Assembly (NCBI RefSeq): GCF_030052815.1
Contig: NC_079503.1
Location: 50,572,735 to 50,636,734 of the forward strand
From: Hevea brasiliensis
Taxonomy: Eukaryota > Streptophyta > Magnoliopsida > Malpighiales > Euphorbiaceae
Direction of reading: 5' to 3'
Length of the DNA stretch: 64,000 bases
Position numbers and translations under genes: made by a program. The notes beneath the pieces were generated by a model. It saw only the letters and a program-made list of their open reading frames with translations. It did not search any database and was not told the DNA's origin. Numbering within the stretch: the first letter of the stretch is position 1; every line of letters starts with the position of its first letter. Positions 20,118-32,520 of the stretch are shown here, in pieces.

Positions 20118-20560
20118 AGATCGGAGGAGAGTTCTTATCCAATTCTTAATCTTAAATTTTAACAAATATTTAAAAGAGATCGGAGAAGAGTTCTTATCCG
20201 ATTCTCAATCCTAAATTTTAACAAATTTTAACCTAAAAGAGATCGGAGGAGAGTTCTTATCCGATTCTTAATCCTAAACTTTAACAAATATTTAAAAGAG
20301 ATCGGAGGAGAGTTCTTATCCGATTCTCAATCCAAAATTTTAATAAATATTTAAAAGAGATCGGAGGAGAGTTCTTATCCGATTCTCAATCCTAAATTTT
20401 AACAAATATTTAAAAGAGGTCGGAAGAGAGTTCTTATCTGGTTCTCAATCCAAAAATTCTAATTTTAACCTAAAAGAGATCGGAGGAGAGTTCTTATCCG
20501 ATCTCCATTCGAAATTTTAATCTAAAAGAGATCAGAGGAGAGTTCTTATCCGATTCTCAA
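20118..20560 (+). repeat. 59-bp hairpin minisatellite in Ogre-1 3' LTR
   Basis: Eight units of the AGATCGGAGGAGAGTTCTTA repeat, one more than in the 5' LTR. The 61-bp difference accounts for nearly all of the length difference between the two LTR copies seen here. Confidence 0.85.
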
Positions 20561-20976
20561 ATTGAATTCTAACAAATATGCAAAATGACCCCTTAAACAG
20601 AACTGATATGCAATAGTAACTCACTAAGGGTCGACTCATTTATTTATGTATCTAGGTAACCCGAATTGGTGAAAAATCAAATATTTCTTTTTACCAAGAG
20701 GATTAACATCTCCGTTCGAACCTCTTAACTATCAATTCTAGTTTGTAAAGAGCTTAAAGTTAAATCTGCTTATCCTCATTGAGGGACGAGGCGGGGTGCC
20801 TAACACCTTCCCCACCCGTTTACGGACCCCGAACCTAGAATCTCTATTTTTGAAGTGGTTTCATTTATTTTCGCAAATGGTTTTCTTTAATTTCCCTCAA
20901 AATTGAAGTGGCGACCCCTCACTCTTTCCCACTTCGGTGAGGGTTCGTTCAGGCGACCGCAAAACCCCTTGCGACA

Positions 20977-22723
20977 CTTTAGAACATTGAATTCAAAAAT
21001 TTTTCTTCTAAGGTCTCATGCATCATGCAAGATTCATTATTTACCTAATTGATTTCAATATTCAACAGCATATTAAAACACTTTTAATATATTTTTGGAT
21101 CTACATTTACCATTTAAGATTTTAGAATTAACAAATAAATTCATTAGAACCCTAGATTAATTCAAGAACATGTGCACTAACCTTTTTGATGCACTATTAA
21201 TGTGTTTGGTACCTTTGTCAAGCACCTAGGACCCTAGATGTTGTCCCTCTAGCTTATCCACACCAGCTTCTCAAGCCTTTCCAATCAATTAGAAATTAAG
21301 ATTTTGCCTTTAGAGATGTTATAGATGTATATAGGACACTAGAAACGATTTCTAGCAATTTTAATTTAAGAGAATGTTGGAAATTCTCTTTGAATTGATG
21401 AGAGATTAAGAAAAAGAGAGGAAGAAGACAATAAGGGTGGCGGCACCTCTTTGAGAAAATCAGATTGCTTATTTTGTTCTTTCATCCTTTCCCTTATATA
21501 GCTAGGTCACCACTTAAAACCCTTGCCACATGTCATCTTCTAATTGGCTCAGAATTTTAATTGACCCAATCATATTATGCCAAGTGTCAAAACTAGAATT
21601 AATCTTGACTTTGATCATCTTACATGATTGGAAGACAAATGGCAAGCTTATGTGTAGTGCCATGTGTCACCATCTCATAGTGCCACATGTCACCCTGTGA
21701 AATGACCAAATTACCCTTGTGTCTTAATTTTAAGTTCTCAACCCAAAATAATTATTTCTCTTCTTCTAATCAATTTATATCAAATATAAATTAATTAATT
21801 AATCTTTATTAATTTCTCATAATTAAATTCATATTTAAACACTTTAAATATAAATTTAACTTATACTATACATCCAATAACATGATTTGGTTTCAAGCCA
21901 TGCTAGGGACTTTGCAATCTTATTACAAACCAAACCTATTTAATTAATCAATTAAACTCATTAACTAATTAATTAAATCACATTTAACTTGGTGATTACT
22001 TGTGTATGTGTGTGACTCACTAAGCTCATCACTAATTGGCAATGAGATATGATATCAACTCTTAATATTATCAGAACTCTTTCTTACCATTAATGATTTC
22101 TCTAAATCATTTTAGGCAGCTCATAGACTATGGTTAACACCTAGCATAGCATGCCACAGCTACCTAATCAGTAATAAGGTTTACCTTAAATGAACATATA
22201 ATCATATGTTACCATGCACTAGAATCTCTCTGTTACAAAATCCCAATTCAAGCTGAAGTCATGGTTTATGTCAAACCCCATTTGCTATGAATATTATGTT
22301 CTCTTTTAATTCCAATTTTTGATTAAAAAGATTTTCTCATCAGAAACTCTTTTCTGATTAAATCTATCTGTCCTGGCCAGGAACTTGAAATATCAAGAAC
22401 AACTAAATGAACATAGGATTTTATCCCTATTTACTTAGGGTAATAGATTCCATCTTGATCAACACCTACCTCCATATATAACTTGTAGGAGCTAACACAT
22501 GCCCATATACCCATACACAGTACAAGTATAAAAGCAGCATCAAACTCAAACCATTTATATACAAGATAACTATGCTATCTCAGGTATAAAAATTACATGC
22601 ACTGATATGATTTATGAAAATGCATTAATAAGAGTAAACTCCATGTGCTTGTCATAAATGTCACTAGTTCGGCCTACTTATCATGCATAAGTGCTTATCA
22701 TATTTGTTATATGGCATGAGACT
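20977..22723 (-). mobile_element. Copia (Angela-like) LTR, piece 1 of 3
   Basis: Matches 59864-61961 and the reverse complement of 56372-58475. The first about 40 bp of the family end are missing because Ogre-1 lies to the left. The piece has the LTR promoter motif TATATAAG on the - strand (plus CTTATATA at 21493-21500). It stops at AGACT (22719-22723), the target duplicated by the Ogre-family solo LTR. No ORF of interest. Confidence 0.9.
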
Positions 22724-23351
22724 TATAGACACCATATTTTGGCCGACCTCTGAAGTCAAGGAACTTTAAAATCGACTTTATTATTCGCTCTCAATCGATG
22801 TCCTTCGATCACAAATGGCTTTTCCGAACTCATCGATTGCTCGACCATGGAACAAATCGATCTCACACTTAAGTTAATTATTTTCTGATCTCTTATCAAA
22901 TGGGTTCAAATCAATATTGGGTCTCCGGACCATCCAATCTTGCCTACTGATACTCTCCGATCTCTCTGTACAAATATTGTAGAACTTCATTCGACTAATG
23001 ATGTGATCGGGCTTCTCGTTTGAAGACCCCAGATTTTCCTTAAAATAAAGTTAAGGTTTCTATCTGGTCTAATGATAATTCTGATCTTAAGAGTTTGAGT
23101 CAATGTCAAGTCTTTGCAATTCTAATGTTCTAAAGTTTTACCCGGTATTTGGTTATGGCTTAGTCCAATCTCATGCTTACGTGTAATGTTTTTCTGATCT
23201 CTTATACTCTTATTAATAATCGCTTTCAAGTTTAATGTTCAAATATGTTTAAACAATTAAGTACTCATACAATTTGGATGTTTTCCGATCTCATCAAGAA
23301 ATTGAACAAAAAAAGGGATTTCTATTCATTTTAAAGTAAAATATATACAAG

Positions 23352-25271
23352 TCATTCAACAGGTAGATCACCCCTAGCCTGCTCCCTAGGTACATCATCC
23401 GCTCTATGATTCTCTCCCTCTCTCTCTGGCTCCTCGTCGCTCTCCTCTTCGGCCTCTAGAATGAGCTGATTCATCCAAGAGAAGTCCTCCTCAGGATAAC
23501 CCTTCCTTAGCTCGGCCAGGAGATCATTATGGGCGTTCACATATGCCCCAGCCTCTTTCGTTGTGCTTTCCTCTTCCTTGGCCTAGAGCTTCTCCTCCTT
23601 GGCCTGGAGCTTCTCCTCCTTGGCCTGGAGCTTCTCCTCCTTTGCCTGAAGCTCCTCAGAAAAACGAGCGAGATCGGGAGATCGACCAGCCCGAAAGTCT
23701 TCAAGTTCCTGCTCCACCTCAGCTATCCTCTCTTCATAATGCTTCATCCGATCTTCCAATCTGGCGATGTAGTCATTAGCAAAGGAGAGTTGAGCTTGTG
23801 CAGTTAAGGCATCCTAGACCGCCTTAAGAATCTCCCTCCTTAAGGCATGGGCTTTCTCTCAGATCACATGTTGATTAGCAATAGCCTCCAAGCCCAAGCT
23901 CATTGTCTGAGTTAGAATATTGTCAATGCTCTCCTCTGCCAATCTATTCCGATCTTCTTGGAAGCAGATAGAAGTGCCCATGACTTTGGCTAAGCTGGGG
24001 TTTCCTCAGGTGGAATGATTCCTTTCCAGTGATTGGATCAGGAGCTGAGCACCCCGAGAAAGCGTCCTAACAGTAGGACCAGAAGACTCCCCTTCCACAT
24101 TGGAAGAGATCGGAGGAAGCGAGGGAGGCAGAAGTTCGATCTGCTGAGGAGGAGGAATGACGACCTCTACTTCTGGGATCTACTGCTACTAAGGTCGGGG
24201 AGGGGAGCTCGGTACCTCTACTAATTCTCGCTGAGGAGTCTGAGAAGCAGTAACAGTGGCCTCCTTCATCGTTTGCACCTTTCGGGAGAACTTCCTCTTT
24301 CGCTTGCGGCTCTCCTTAGAAGCGTCGCCACCCGCCATACCTGCACAGAGAAGAAGTCAGTGAGATTGCTAAGATTCAGAGGCTAGAGATATGGATTGTA
24401 CCAGGACCAAGGTCAGAGAGCTAAAGCTCGTAGTCTTCATCAGTGATCAGCTGCATCATCCACCACTTTAGTTCGGCCATAACCACATCTAAGCACGAGA
24501 ATTTGTGGGTGGATGCCTAGGACTTTAACTCTTTCACCATGGCGTCTTTGTCCTTATTTAGGTGATCTTCTTCAGAATTGAAGCGACCAGGTGTTGTCAA
24601 CTCTGTGGGATACCCTCAAAGCCATTCGGAATCTTGCTCCTCAATGTAAAGAACTGGTTCTTCCAGTTCTTCAGCGAAGAAGGGAGATCGGTGAAGAGCC
24701 CACAGTTTGGCTTTGCCGGATAGAACTAAAACTCATCATCCTTCCTTCGGGCAAGCCTGTGCAGCTCAGTAAAGACTTTAGCCGTGGGCTCCAGTTTCTT
24801 AGCTCTGCAGAAACCCCTGAAGGCTACTAAAGTCCGCCAGGAGTTCGGATGTACTTAAGCTACTGAAACATGGTGGAACTTTAGGACGGCCTTGTAAAAT
24901 TTATCCAAAGGAAAATGGAGTCCGGCCTTCAACTGCTCTTTGTATACCATGATGAGATCGCCTTCATCAAAGAAGTGATCGGCCCAAAGATCGCCATGGC
25001 ATTTGATTAGCTCAAAAGAGTCGATCTGCAGATTGTACTCTTTGCTTATAGATTGGAGATCAGTTTCTCTCAGGATTGAAGGTAACTCATTAACTGGCAG
25101 GTTTTCTCTTCTCAAAGACACTCCTCGCCTCGGTCTGGTGGCCAAATTAGTAACTAGAACAATGGATGTATTAGGACGTCCGCTTGGCCTAGTCACATGA
25201 CCTTCTTCCAAGGTCCATGAAATATGGATGGAAGGCAGGCTTTCAGCTCTCTGACCTTTGACACCACTCAT
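23352..25271 (-). pseudogene. Antisense LTR gene in the solo LTR (decayed)
   Basis: Homologue of the antisense gene at 15513-17373. The first 138 codons (25271 down to 24855, MSGVKGQR...LKFHHVSVA) are open and end at a stop. The following domain is recognisable but shifted and interrupted (about 24480-24850). The second exon start is at about 24340, followed by a tandem Glu/Lys-rich stretch (about 23580-23650, several copies of a 27-bp unit) that extends the coiled coil relative to Ogre-1. The end NAHNDLLAELRKGYPEEDFSWM is intact at 23352-23540. Confidence 0.75.
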
Positions 25272-25828
25272 TTTCAGAAAAGCAAAAACAAATTAACCAA
25301 GAAAAGAATCAAAACCCTTACCAGAGTATGTTCGGTGCCTGAAAACTTGAGAAAACGAGAGAAAATGCTGAGATTGCTAGGCAAGTTTTGAAATGACATA
25401 AGGAAACAGCTGACTCACCTTTCCCCTATTTTTACCCGTCTGAGCATTAAATGCTCACAAAGTCTCAAGCGACGCATCAATTAGCAGAACCGGCTGCTTC
25501 CTCGACACATCACAAGAAGGTTCCAGAAACATGATAAAAATCGAATAAATAAGATCGGTTAGCCAAGGTCTTCAGATTGAACAAACTTCCAAAACCAAGG
25601 ATTGGCTAATGGCTATTCGCTTAGGGATTAGATCGAATACACATATCAGAGATCGAAAAATAACTAATGCGATAATAAAATAAAAATATTTAAATAGAAA
25701 GTTTCATTTCATTTCCAAAAGATTGGATTACATCATTGGGGCGATCTCCAAAGATCAGCACTACATTCTACCTAGTTTAGGTCTACTCCAGATGCTGGCT
25801 TATGTCAAAGCCTAGTCTTGTGGCTGAA

Positions 25829-26242
25829 TCAAAAGATGTGTTTGATTAGAAAGCAAGCCACAAGTATTGGATAGATGTGCAGCTCAGATAGGGTGACTAT
25901 AACTCTCATGATATTGAGCAGAGTCATCGCCGATGTCATCGACCAAAACCGAGCTGTAGTTAGGACGCCCGATGCGGTTGGGGGCCAAATGAACTTCAAG
26001 AGGCGGTCACCGACATTAAGATTGAAATTAGTAGTCATCTTGCCCAAGATCAATCCACCGATTATACAGGTAGACCGATTCGAGATCGGCACGATCGTCA
26101 CTTTCGATCTTAATCGGTAAATTAGTCCGGTTCCCTCACTATCATCAGATAATGTCCTTATAGTTCTCTGATCACTGGGGTCATAAATTTTCAGGTGAAG
26201 TGTGAAGAAAACAATCAGGAAAAGATCAAAAGCAGCCACCAT
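25829..26242 (-). CDS. Second antisense LTR ORF in the solo LTR, 137 aa
   Basis: MVAAFDLFLIVFF... aligned without frame change to the 140-aa ORF at 17956-18378. The frame is also open upstream (to 26581), but the conserved start is the ATG at 26242, 100 bp below TATATATA (26342-26349). Hydrophobic N- and C-terminal parts. Unknown function. Confidence 0.4.
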   Translation of the reverse strand: MVAAFDLFLIVFFTLHLKIYDPSDQRTIRTLSDDSEGTGLIYRLRSKVTIVPISNRSTCIIGGLILGKMTTNFNLNVGDRLLKFIWPPTASGVLTTARFWSMTSAMTLLNIMRVIVTLSELHIYPILVACFLIKHIF

Positions 26243-26985
26243 AATCAGAATTATTAACAGAGAAGCTAGAATTGGAGAAATTGAGCATTGAAAAACTAAA
26301 GGAGGAAAATTGAAGTGTGAAGGGGATTTCCCATAGGTGCATATATATAGGGCCTGGGCATTTATTGCATACAGAAACTGAAGCAGATGCATCAATAACT
26401 GAAGAATTAATTGCTTTAACCAAGGCAAGACAGATAAAGAGGAAAAATCTAGAATGGGAGAGATCGGGAAATAAGGGGGGACCCGATATGAGAAAGATCG
26501 AAAAAGGAGAGGGTCATAATAGAGAGATCGGAAGAAAATATAGATTGAAAAGCACAGAGAGATTAAATAACTAACTTTCAATCAACTATCTTTATCATTA
26601 GAGCCGAGTTAGTTAAAGCATTGTAGGCGTGATCAAATCCTCACCACACGCCTCATTTGCAAAAATGCCCATCTAGTCGACAAACGCTAAAACAGTTATG
26701 GCGGTCCTATACATCTCGATCTCCACCGATGATCACAATCATAAGGATGGATCCAGAGCCCTCGAATCAAAAAGCAGATAAAAGGTTTAGCGCTTTTTAT
26801 TCCCAGCCTTTAGATCCATCTTATAAGGCAAGACCCTGAGCCGTTGGATTAAGAGAAGAAAGGACGGATATTCTGAACGGAATCCCAACCCTCTATTTCT
26901 GAGTCATCAGATTATGTCCTTTGAAATCTAAACCCTCCGTATCCCCTGTTGAGATCTTAAGCCTTCATTATGGGCACCCGTTCCT

Positions 26986-26993
26986 TATAAATA
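26986..26993 (+). promoter_or_regulatory. Sense TATA box of the Ogre-relative solo LTR
   Basis: TATAAATA in CCTTATAAATACCTGCATG, aligned with 699-706 and 19107-19114. Confidence 0.6.
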
Positions 26994-28048
26994 CCTGCAT
27001 GCAATACTGTAGAAGGGACGGACGAAAAAGGTGGTGGTGATTATAGTGGAAAGACTCTGAAATTTGATACAGTCTTGCTAGCTTGCCATTCTGAGCTTTC
27101 GTAGTGTTGAGAAACTTTAGAAACCAGTTTTCTTAAGTATCTTCATTAAAGCAGCTCTGAACCCTAAAATTTTCATTTTCAGTGCTTGTTCATTGCTCTG
27201 TAAAACCATTTTCGTTCAGTTTCATCCTCACCGCCCTAATATCAGTACATTACTCTCCAAGCTCAACCTCGTTCTGTCCTATTCCTATTACATCGGGTAA
27301 GTTTGAGTCTTTCTGCCATCAACTTTCATGTCTGCACGACTTTTGGATACCGGAGTTAACTCATTCATCTCCTCAACTTCCTACGGGTAAGCGTCTAAAC
27401 CATTATTTTTGTCGAATATCCTCGTCTTATTTTTTCTAGCTTTCTTTTAAAATTTCTTTTATATCCAGTTGCACTACATCTCAAGATAGATTACCTAGGT
27501 CAATAGTTATTTCCAGTGTCTTCTTTTATTTCGTTCGAATATTCCATTTATCGTCATTTTAGTTTTCATTCCCGTCAGGAGTAGATGTTCCAGTCCAAAG
27601 CGGCTCGTAAATACTCTAAAGAGAATAGGTAAGAATATCTTAACAAGAGTTTTTGGGACTAAATAAATAAAAATGATAAAGGAAAATAGGTATATCAAAA
27701 GGGCTGAATAGGATGGGGAACATAATTATTTTAAACAAATAAGTCAAGAGGTCGGGCCACGGAACGAGCCCAGGTGATGATATAATAAATCGAGAATCAA
27801 AAAAAGCCCGGATCCCAAGCGAGCAGCTAAAAGACATCGGACCAAAGAGTTCAAATAAAGCGACCACGGGAAGTTCGACAAGGAGTTCAGTTTTTCATCC
27901 ACTATCTAGTTATAAGGTCTTGTAGGCTGGGAAAAACTGTACACGGGTCTCTTGTGACCTCGGTACCTCATTCCCACAAAAGGGGTCAAGAAGGACCCTT
28001 TACCAAAATCCTTAGTTCCAAGTTCTTACAAAACTCCATAAACATATT

Positions 28049-28550
28049 ATGAGATCGGGGGCGAGTTCTTACCCGATTCTCAGCCAAAATCTTAAAAAAA
28101 TATGTGAAGATCGGAGGAGAGTTCTTATCCGAGATCCTTCACTTAAAACTTTAAATAGAATACTTTAAGAGATCAGGGGAGAGTTCTTACCTGATTCTCA
28201 GCCAAAATCTTAAAAAATATGTGGAGATCGAAAGAGAGTTCTTATCCGAGATCCTTCACATAAACTTTAAACAGAATACTTTAAGAGATCGGGGGAGAGT
28301 TCTTACCCGATTCTCAGCAAAAATCTTAAAAAATATGTGGAGATCGGAGAAGAGTTCTTATCCAAGATCCTTCACCTAAACTTTAAACAGAATGCTTTAA
28401 GAGATAAGGGGAGAGTTCTTACTCGATTCTCAGCCAAAATCTTAAAAAATATGTGAAAATCGGAGGAGAGTTCTTATCTGAAAGCTCCCGCTCAAACTCT
28501 TAACAAAATATATCAAGAGATCGGGAGAAATTTCTTACCCGAATTCTCTT
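28049..28550 (+). repeat. Hairpin minisatellite in the solo LTR, dimeric units
   Basis: Same GATCGG...GAGAGTTCTTA...CCGA theme as in Ogre-1, but here two unit types alternate (ending ATTCTCAGCCAAAATC or GAGATCCTTCAC), forming a dimer of about 118 bp repeated about four times. Confidence 0.75.
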
Positions 28551-28997
28551 AACTAAAATCTAAATTAAAATATCACAAAGTAACCCCTAAACAAAAATTC
28601 GCTACACGACACCTACTCACTAAGGGTCATCTCATGTACTCATGTTCTTGGGCAGCCTTGAATAGTGAAATATCAAATATTCCTTTTATCCATATGAAGG
28701 ATTAACATCATCACTCCAACACCCCCCCCCCCCCCAATTACCAATTTTAATTTATGAAGAGCATAAAGTTAAATCTGCTTACCCTCGTTGACGGACGAAG
28801 TGGGGTGCCTAACACTTTCCCCACACTTATATGGACCCTGAACCTAGAATGTCTGTTTTCGAAGTGGTTTCTTTTTTTAATTTACCTTTACAAATGGTTT
28901 TCTTTAATTTCCCTCAAAATTAAAGTGGCGATTCCTCATTTTTCCCACTTCAGTGAGAACTCGTCCAGGCGACCGCAAAAGCCCTTGCGATAAGACT

Positions 28998-29221
28998 CAC
29001 CATTCCATCTTATTTACATCTCATATAAATAACTTGGGAACAAACATGATTATAATCTTTCTGGATAAGTCATGTCCTTATTATGAAGTATCCTCGATTG
29101 TGAACCAATTTATGATAATTTGTGCTAGAAATATTGTCACTCATATTCTTAACAACTTAAGAATAGAATTTCTAACAAAATATCAATGGACCTCTTCTAT
29201 TACACATAAATATATTATGTA
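28998..29221 (-). mobile_element. Copia (Angela-like) LTR, piece 2 of 3
   Basis: Continues piece 1 exactly as in the uninterrupted copy at about 61650-61875. It ends at ATGTA (29217-29221), the target duplicated by the Tekay-like element. Confidence 0.9.
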
Positions 29222-30942
29222 TGTAACACCCCTAAGTTCAGTAGTGCGTTCTGCTGTTCCAGTGACCAGTGCTGTCCGGACAGCTAGAATGCCTAGAACC
29301 ACACTTCAATGAGAGTGAGGAGACATAAAATAATGAAATACAAGAAAAGAACGTACAAGAAAAATAAAGGAAAAATGATAGCAAAGAAATGTGATCAAGT
29401 TAAACGAGCCGGGAAACCTAGCGATGGTGATCGCACCAGAAGTCACGGCGTGGACCGTTGACTAGCTCCCGGATCATGGAACCCCGAAAACATTTTTAGG
29501 ACATAAATAGACCCTTATTGAAGTATAAATCTCATTAGAAAGATTAAAGAAAAATTAAATAATTAGTACAAAGAAAAATGAGAAATCGAAAAACAGACAA
29601 AACCCGGTAATACCGAAAAATCTGAATGCCACTGAGCAGGGCATTATGGTCATTTGACATCCCAAGTGTCTTTTGACCTAAATGTCCATTAAAAATAAAT
29701 AATATTACACTTAGAAAATGAAATGAAAAATTAATTTGGTGGTACATAAAGTAAATAGCCAAAAATGGAGTGAAAATGTGTAAATAACACATTTAAGCAT
29801 TATTATATAATTAAATGAGTAAGTGGACCACTAAAGGATTAAATTAAACATAAAATGTGGCTGATGTAAGTCCACTAAACCCATCAGAATGTTCATCTTC
29901 CTCATTTCATAAACATTGCCGAATTGAAGAAAATGGGAACCACCATGGCCATTTTTCATGCAAGCTCATCTAACCACTCATTTCACTTCTAATCACTTGA
30001 GTTCCTTCATCAAAAATGGTCTACACATCACAAGGAAGATATTGATACCAAATTTGAGAAGTTTGGTGAAGGTTTAGCAAGTTACAATCAAAGGTAAGTT
30101 TACATTTTTGAGAATTCCTTTGTTAAACTTTATGTTCATGTAATGGGTGTTAGTTTGGTGAAGGAAATTTTAAAGTTTAAATAGCTATTGAGATAGCCAT
30201 TTTTGGACAGCCATGGGGTCACGCATTTAATGATTTATTATGCATATAATTGATGAGAAATAATGTTGATCTTGGTGATTTAATATCCTAGTGAATTATT
30301 TCACATATATATGGTGATTTATGCACTTGGATGGGAATTGATAAATTGTAGGGCACTTTGATGTTGAAGGACAATTTTCGGCAGCTTGGGAACACTTGAG
30401 TAAATGTATGTATTCATGGAAGTGTAGGCAGAATATTGACCTAGAAGGATTGATGGATATGTATGTAGATTGATATTGTAAAGTGTATGTAAGATTTGTA
30501 ATGGTTAGGTGTGTATGTAATGGTACTTAAAATTTGTAAATGTGAATTATATTTGGTGTGTTGAGGGTAATTGTAATCTGCCCAAAGTAATGTTAATGTA
30601 AAGTAGAATATGCTTTTGGTAATGTACCAAAACAGATTGGTAGGGAAGTGAACAAATTGCAAGGTAAATGTGTGTGATTGATGTGTGTTAAGCAAAGTAA
30701 CCAAGGGCAGTGTACATTTTAGCTAATAAGTTTAAATGTGTAACCTCAATTGGTATGAGACCAATTGGAGGTGGAACTAGGAACAAAATGTGCCAACTTT
30801 CATTGAGAAAACATACCAAAATTCTGCTTGCAAGGTGACCTAAGAAAATGACCAATTCGGATTAGGTGCAAATAGGACCTGAAAAATGACCAATTGGGCA
30901 GCAGTGAGTGTTTAGGCCATAACTCACTCAAAACAGGTCCAA

Positions 30943-31171
30943 TTGACCTGAAATTTTAACCATGAATAGTTAAGACCCATACCTACAAGTCTTATGAAGA
31001 CACCAAAGCCCAGAAATGACCATAAGCAAGTCAAACAACTTGCACAAGTTCGGGTCAAAAAACTGGCCGAACCAGAGTTGACCAAATTGACCCAAAATTG
31101 ACCTAATTTGATACCAATTGACCAGCAATAGTGTAATGACCATAACTTGGTCTACTTAACTCGGATTGACC
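30943..31171 (+). promoter_or_regulatory. Cluster of six W-box motifs in the LTR
   Basis: TTGACC at 30943, 31078, 31087, 31098, 31118 and 31166, four of them within 46 bp. TTGAC[C/T] is the WRKY transcription-factor site. The cluster is kept in the 3' LTR (about 37515-37750) and mostly in the solo LTR (about 53490-53715). Inference: defence- or wound-responsive expression. Confidence 0.4.
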
Positions 31172-32187
31172 TAAAATTTTGCACCGCGGTCCATAAGACC
31201 TAGATCTACAAGTTTGTAGTTTCGACCGAGACCCGAAAACCGAGGGAACTAGATCGTCCGGCTAGGTCAAACCAGTATCCCGGAATCCAGCAAGTTGCAT
31301 TAAAATGCACTAAACAAGGAAACGAGTTTGGCAAAACGTACCAAACCTAAAACCCTATCGAGTGTGACATATTAATGACACTAAAACCTAATTTACCTAG
31401 AAAACATCGAGGGTCGGTATATTGGGTGATTTAGTAAATAAAGGTATTCAGTGAATTGTTTAGCGAACATTATCGTTAGAGGCAAATTAATTTAGCACTG
31501 AAACACTTCAAATTGTGTTCCTCAGTTAACAAGAACTCAGCAAAAGGGAAAGAAATACTGAGTTAGGACCAGGAGACAAATATCAGAGGTTTGTGCACAA
31601 CAACTATTTCTTTTGAATTTTTCAATTGAAATAAATTATGACTATTTGTATATTATTGTTTTAAATTGTGGAAATGTGTTTGGTGGACACTTATTGATTG
31701 AAAAACATTGTGAATGGTTTGAAACTGTGAAAAATTGTTTGAATGATATTGATGGATACTTATTGATTGAAAAGCACTGTAAATGGTTTTTGTGGAAATT
31801 GAAGTGAATTACGAATTGTGTTGCCATTTTATGAATGAAATTATAACTTTGGAAATTTATTGGATTCTTACGGATCATTTGAATAAAATGTTTGGAATTG
31901 TTTTGACTCACAATTGGCATGACACGGATATTATGTTCCTCCTCCATTAATGGGGTGAGTGTGATTATTCCTCCCTCTTTGACTTATCACCAGGGTGAGT
32001 ATGATTATGTTCCTCCCTCTTTGACTTCCCAGTCTGAGGTGAGTATGGATGAGTACTCATTAGATAGCTAGCTTCCTCCCTCATTGATTTCGATTATTGG
32101 GGTGAGTATGTCTTGTCGTGGTGTACAACACGGCATATATGGAAAAATTTGTGTCATGACCTAAATTGTGTTATTGATTGGCAACAT

Positions 32188-32520
32188 TGTATTGTTCAAT
32201 TATTTGATCGAATGGTGTTATTGATTTGCAAAATGATATTATTCAATTATTTGATCGAATGGTGTTATTGATTTGCAAAACGATATTATTCAGTTATTTG
32301 ATCGAATGGTGTTATTGATTTGCAAAACAATATTATTCAGTTATTTGATCAATTGTGTTATTGATTTGCAAAACGATATTATTCAGTTATTTGATTGAAT
32401 TGTGTTATTGATTTGCAAAACGATATTATTCAGTTATTTGATCGAATTGTGTTATTGATTTGCAAAAAGGTATTATTCAGTTATTTGATCAAATTGTGCA
32501 TGAATTGTCAATACGGTATT
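32188..32520 (+). repeat. 47-bp tandem repeat in the Tekay-like 5' LTR
   Basis: About seven units of TTATTTGATCGAATTGTGTT + ATTGATTTGCAAAACGATAT + TATTCAG. The same array occurs in the 3' LTR at about 38770-39100; the solo LTR at 51769-55831 has only a trace of it. Confidence 0.85.

Larger units (their letters stand above)
1..20976 (+). mobile_element. Ogre-1: Ogre/Tat Ty3-gypsy retrotransposon, 5' end cut by window
   Basis: A giant Ty3-gypsy element read on the + strand. In order: partial 5' LTR (1-2508), primer-binding site (2512), leader, ORF1 (3379-5277), gag (from 5707), protease, intron (9212-9394), RT/RNase H/second RNase H, integrase (to 12824), a 61-bp tandem array, polypurine tract (14905-14917) and a 3' LTR (14918-20976) starting TGTCGACACC and ending CTTGCGACA. 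An ORF1 before gag, an intron between protease and RT, dual RNase H and 6-kb LTRs are the known hallmarks of Ogre within the Tat lineage. The missing 5' LTR start implies a full length near 24.5 kb. It lies inside a copia LTR; its right TSD is probably CTTTA at 20977-20981, with the left partner outside the window. Several nonsense codons and frameshifts make it non-autonomous now. Confidence 0.93.
14918..20976 (+). repeat. 3' LTR of Ogre-1 (6,059 bp) carrying two antisense ORFs
   Basis: Starts TGTCGACACCATATTTTGGC and ends CTTGCGACA. Holds, in + order: a stretch with repeated CCGATCTC motifs (14930-15480, no gene), the antisense Transposase_28-like gene (15513-17373), its TATA box (17529-17536), a small internal repeat (about 17780-17920, three copies of TTACATCATTTGGGCGATCT), a second antisense ORF (17956-18378), TATATATATA (18472-18481), the sense TATA box (19107-19114), a splice donor (19526) and the 59-bp minisatellite (20118-20560). 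Such length is typical of Ogre; protein-coding content inside the LTR is not usual. Confidence 0.95.
22724..28992 (+). mobile_element. Solo LTR of an Ogre relative (6,269 bp), TSD AGACT
   Basis: Begins TATAGACACCATATTTTGGC (first bases drifted from TGT) and ends CCCTTGCGATA. It is flanked by AGACT at 22719-22723 and 28993-28997. No internal region, so it is a solo LTR left by LTR-LTR recombination. Its organisation equals the Ogre-1 LTR (antisense gene, second antisense ORF, sense TATA box at 26986-26993, splice donor at 27387, hairpin minisatellite), but it is clearly diverged, so it belongs to an older insertion or another subfamily. Confidence 0.93.

Noticed and set aside
28722..28735. A run of 14 C and the G-runs near 42 and 18445
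   Set aside because: Simple homopolymers in LTRs; no further structure, possibly length errors.
30441..30704. Short - strand ORFs in the Tekay LTRs (also 37019-37282 and 31642-31947)
   Set aside because: AT-rich LTR DNA; they repeat only because the LTRs are duplicates, and the older solo LTR does not keep them intact.
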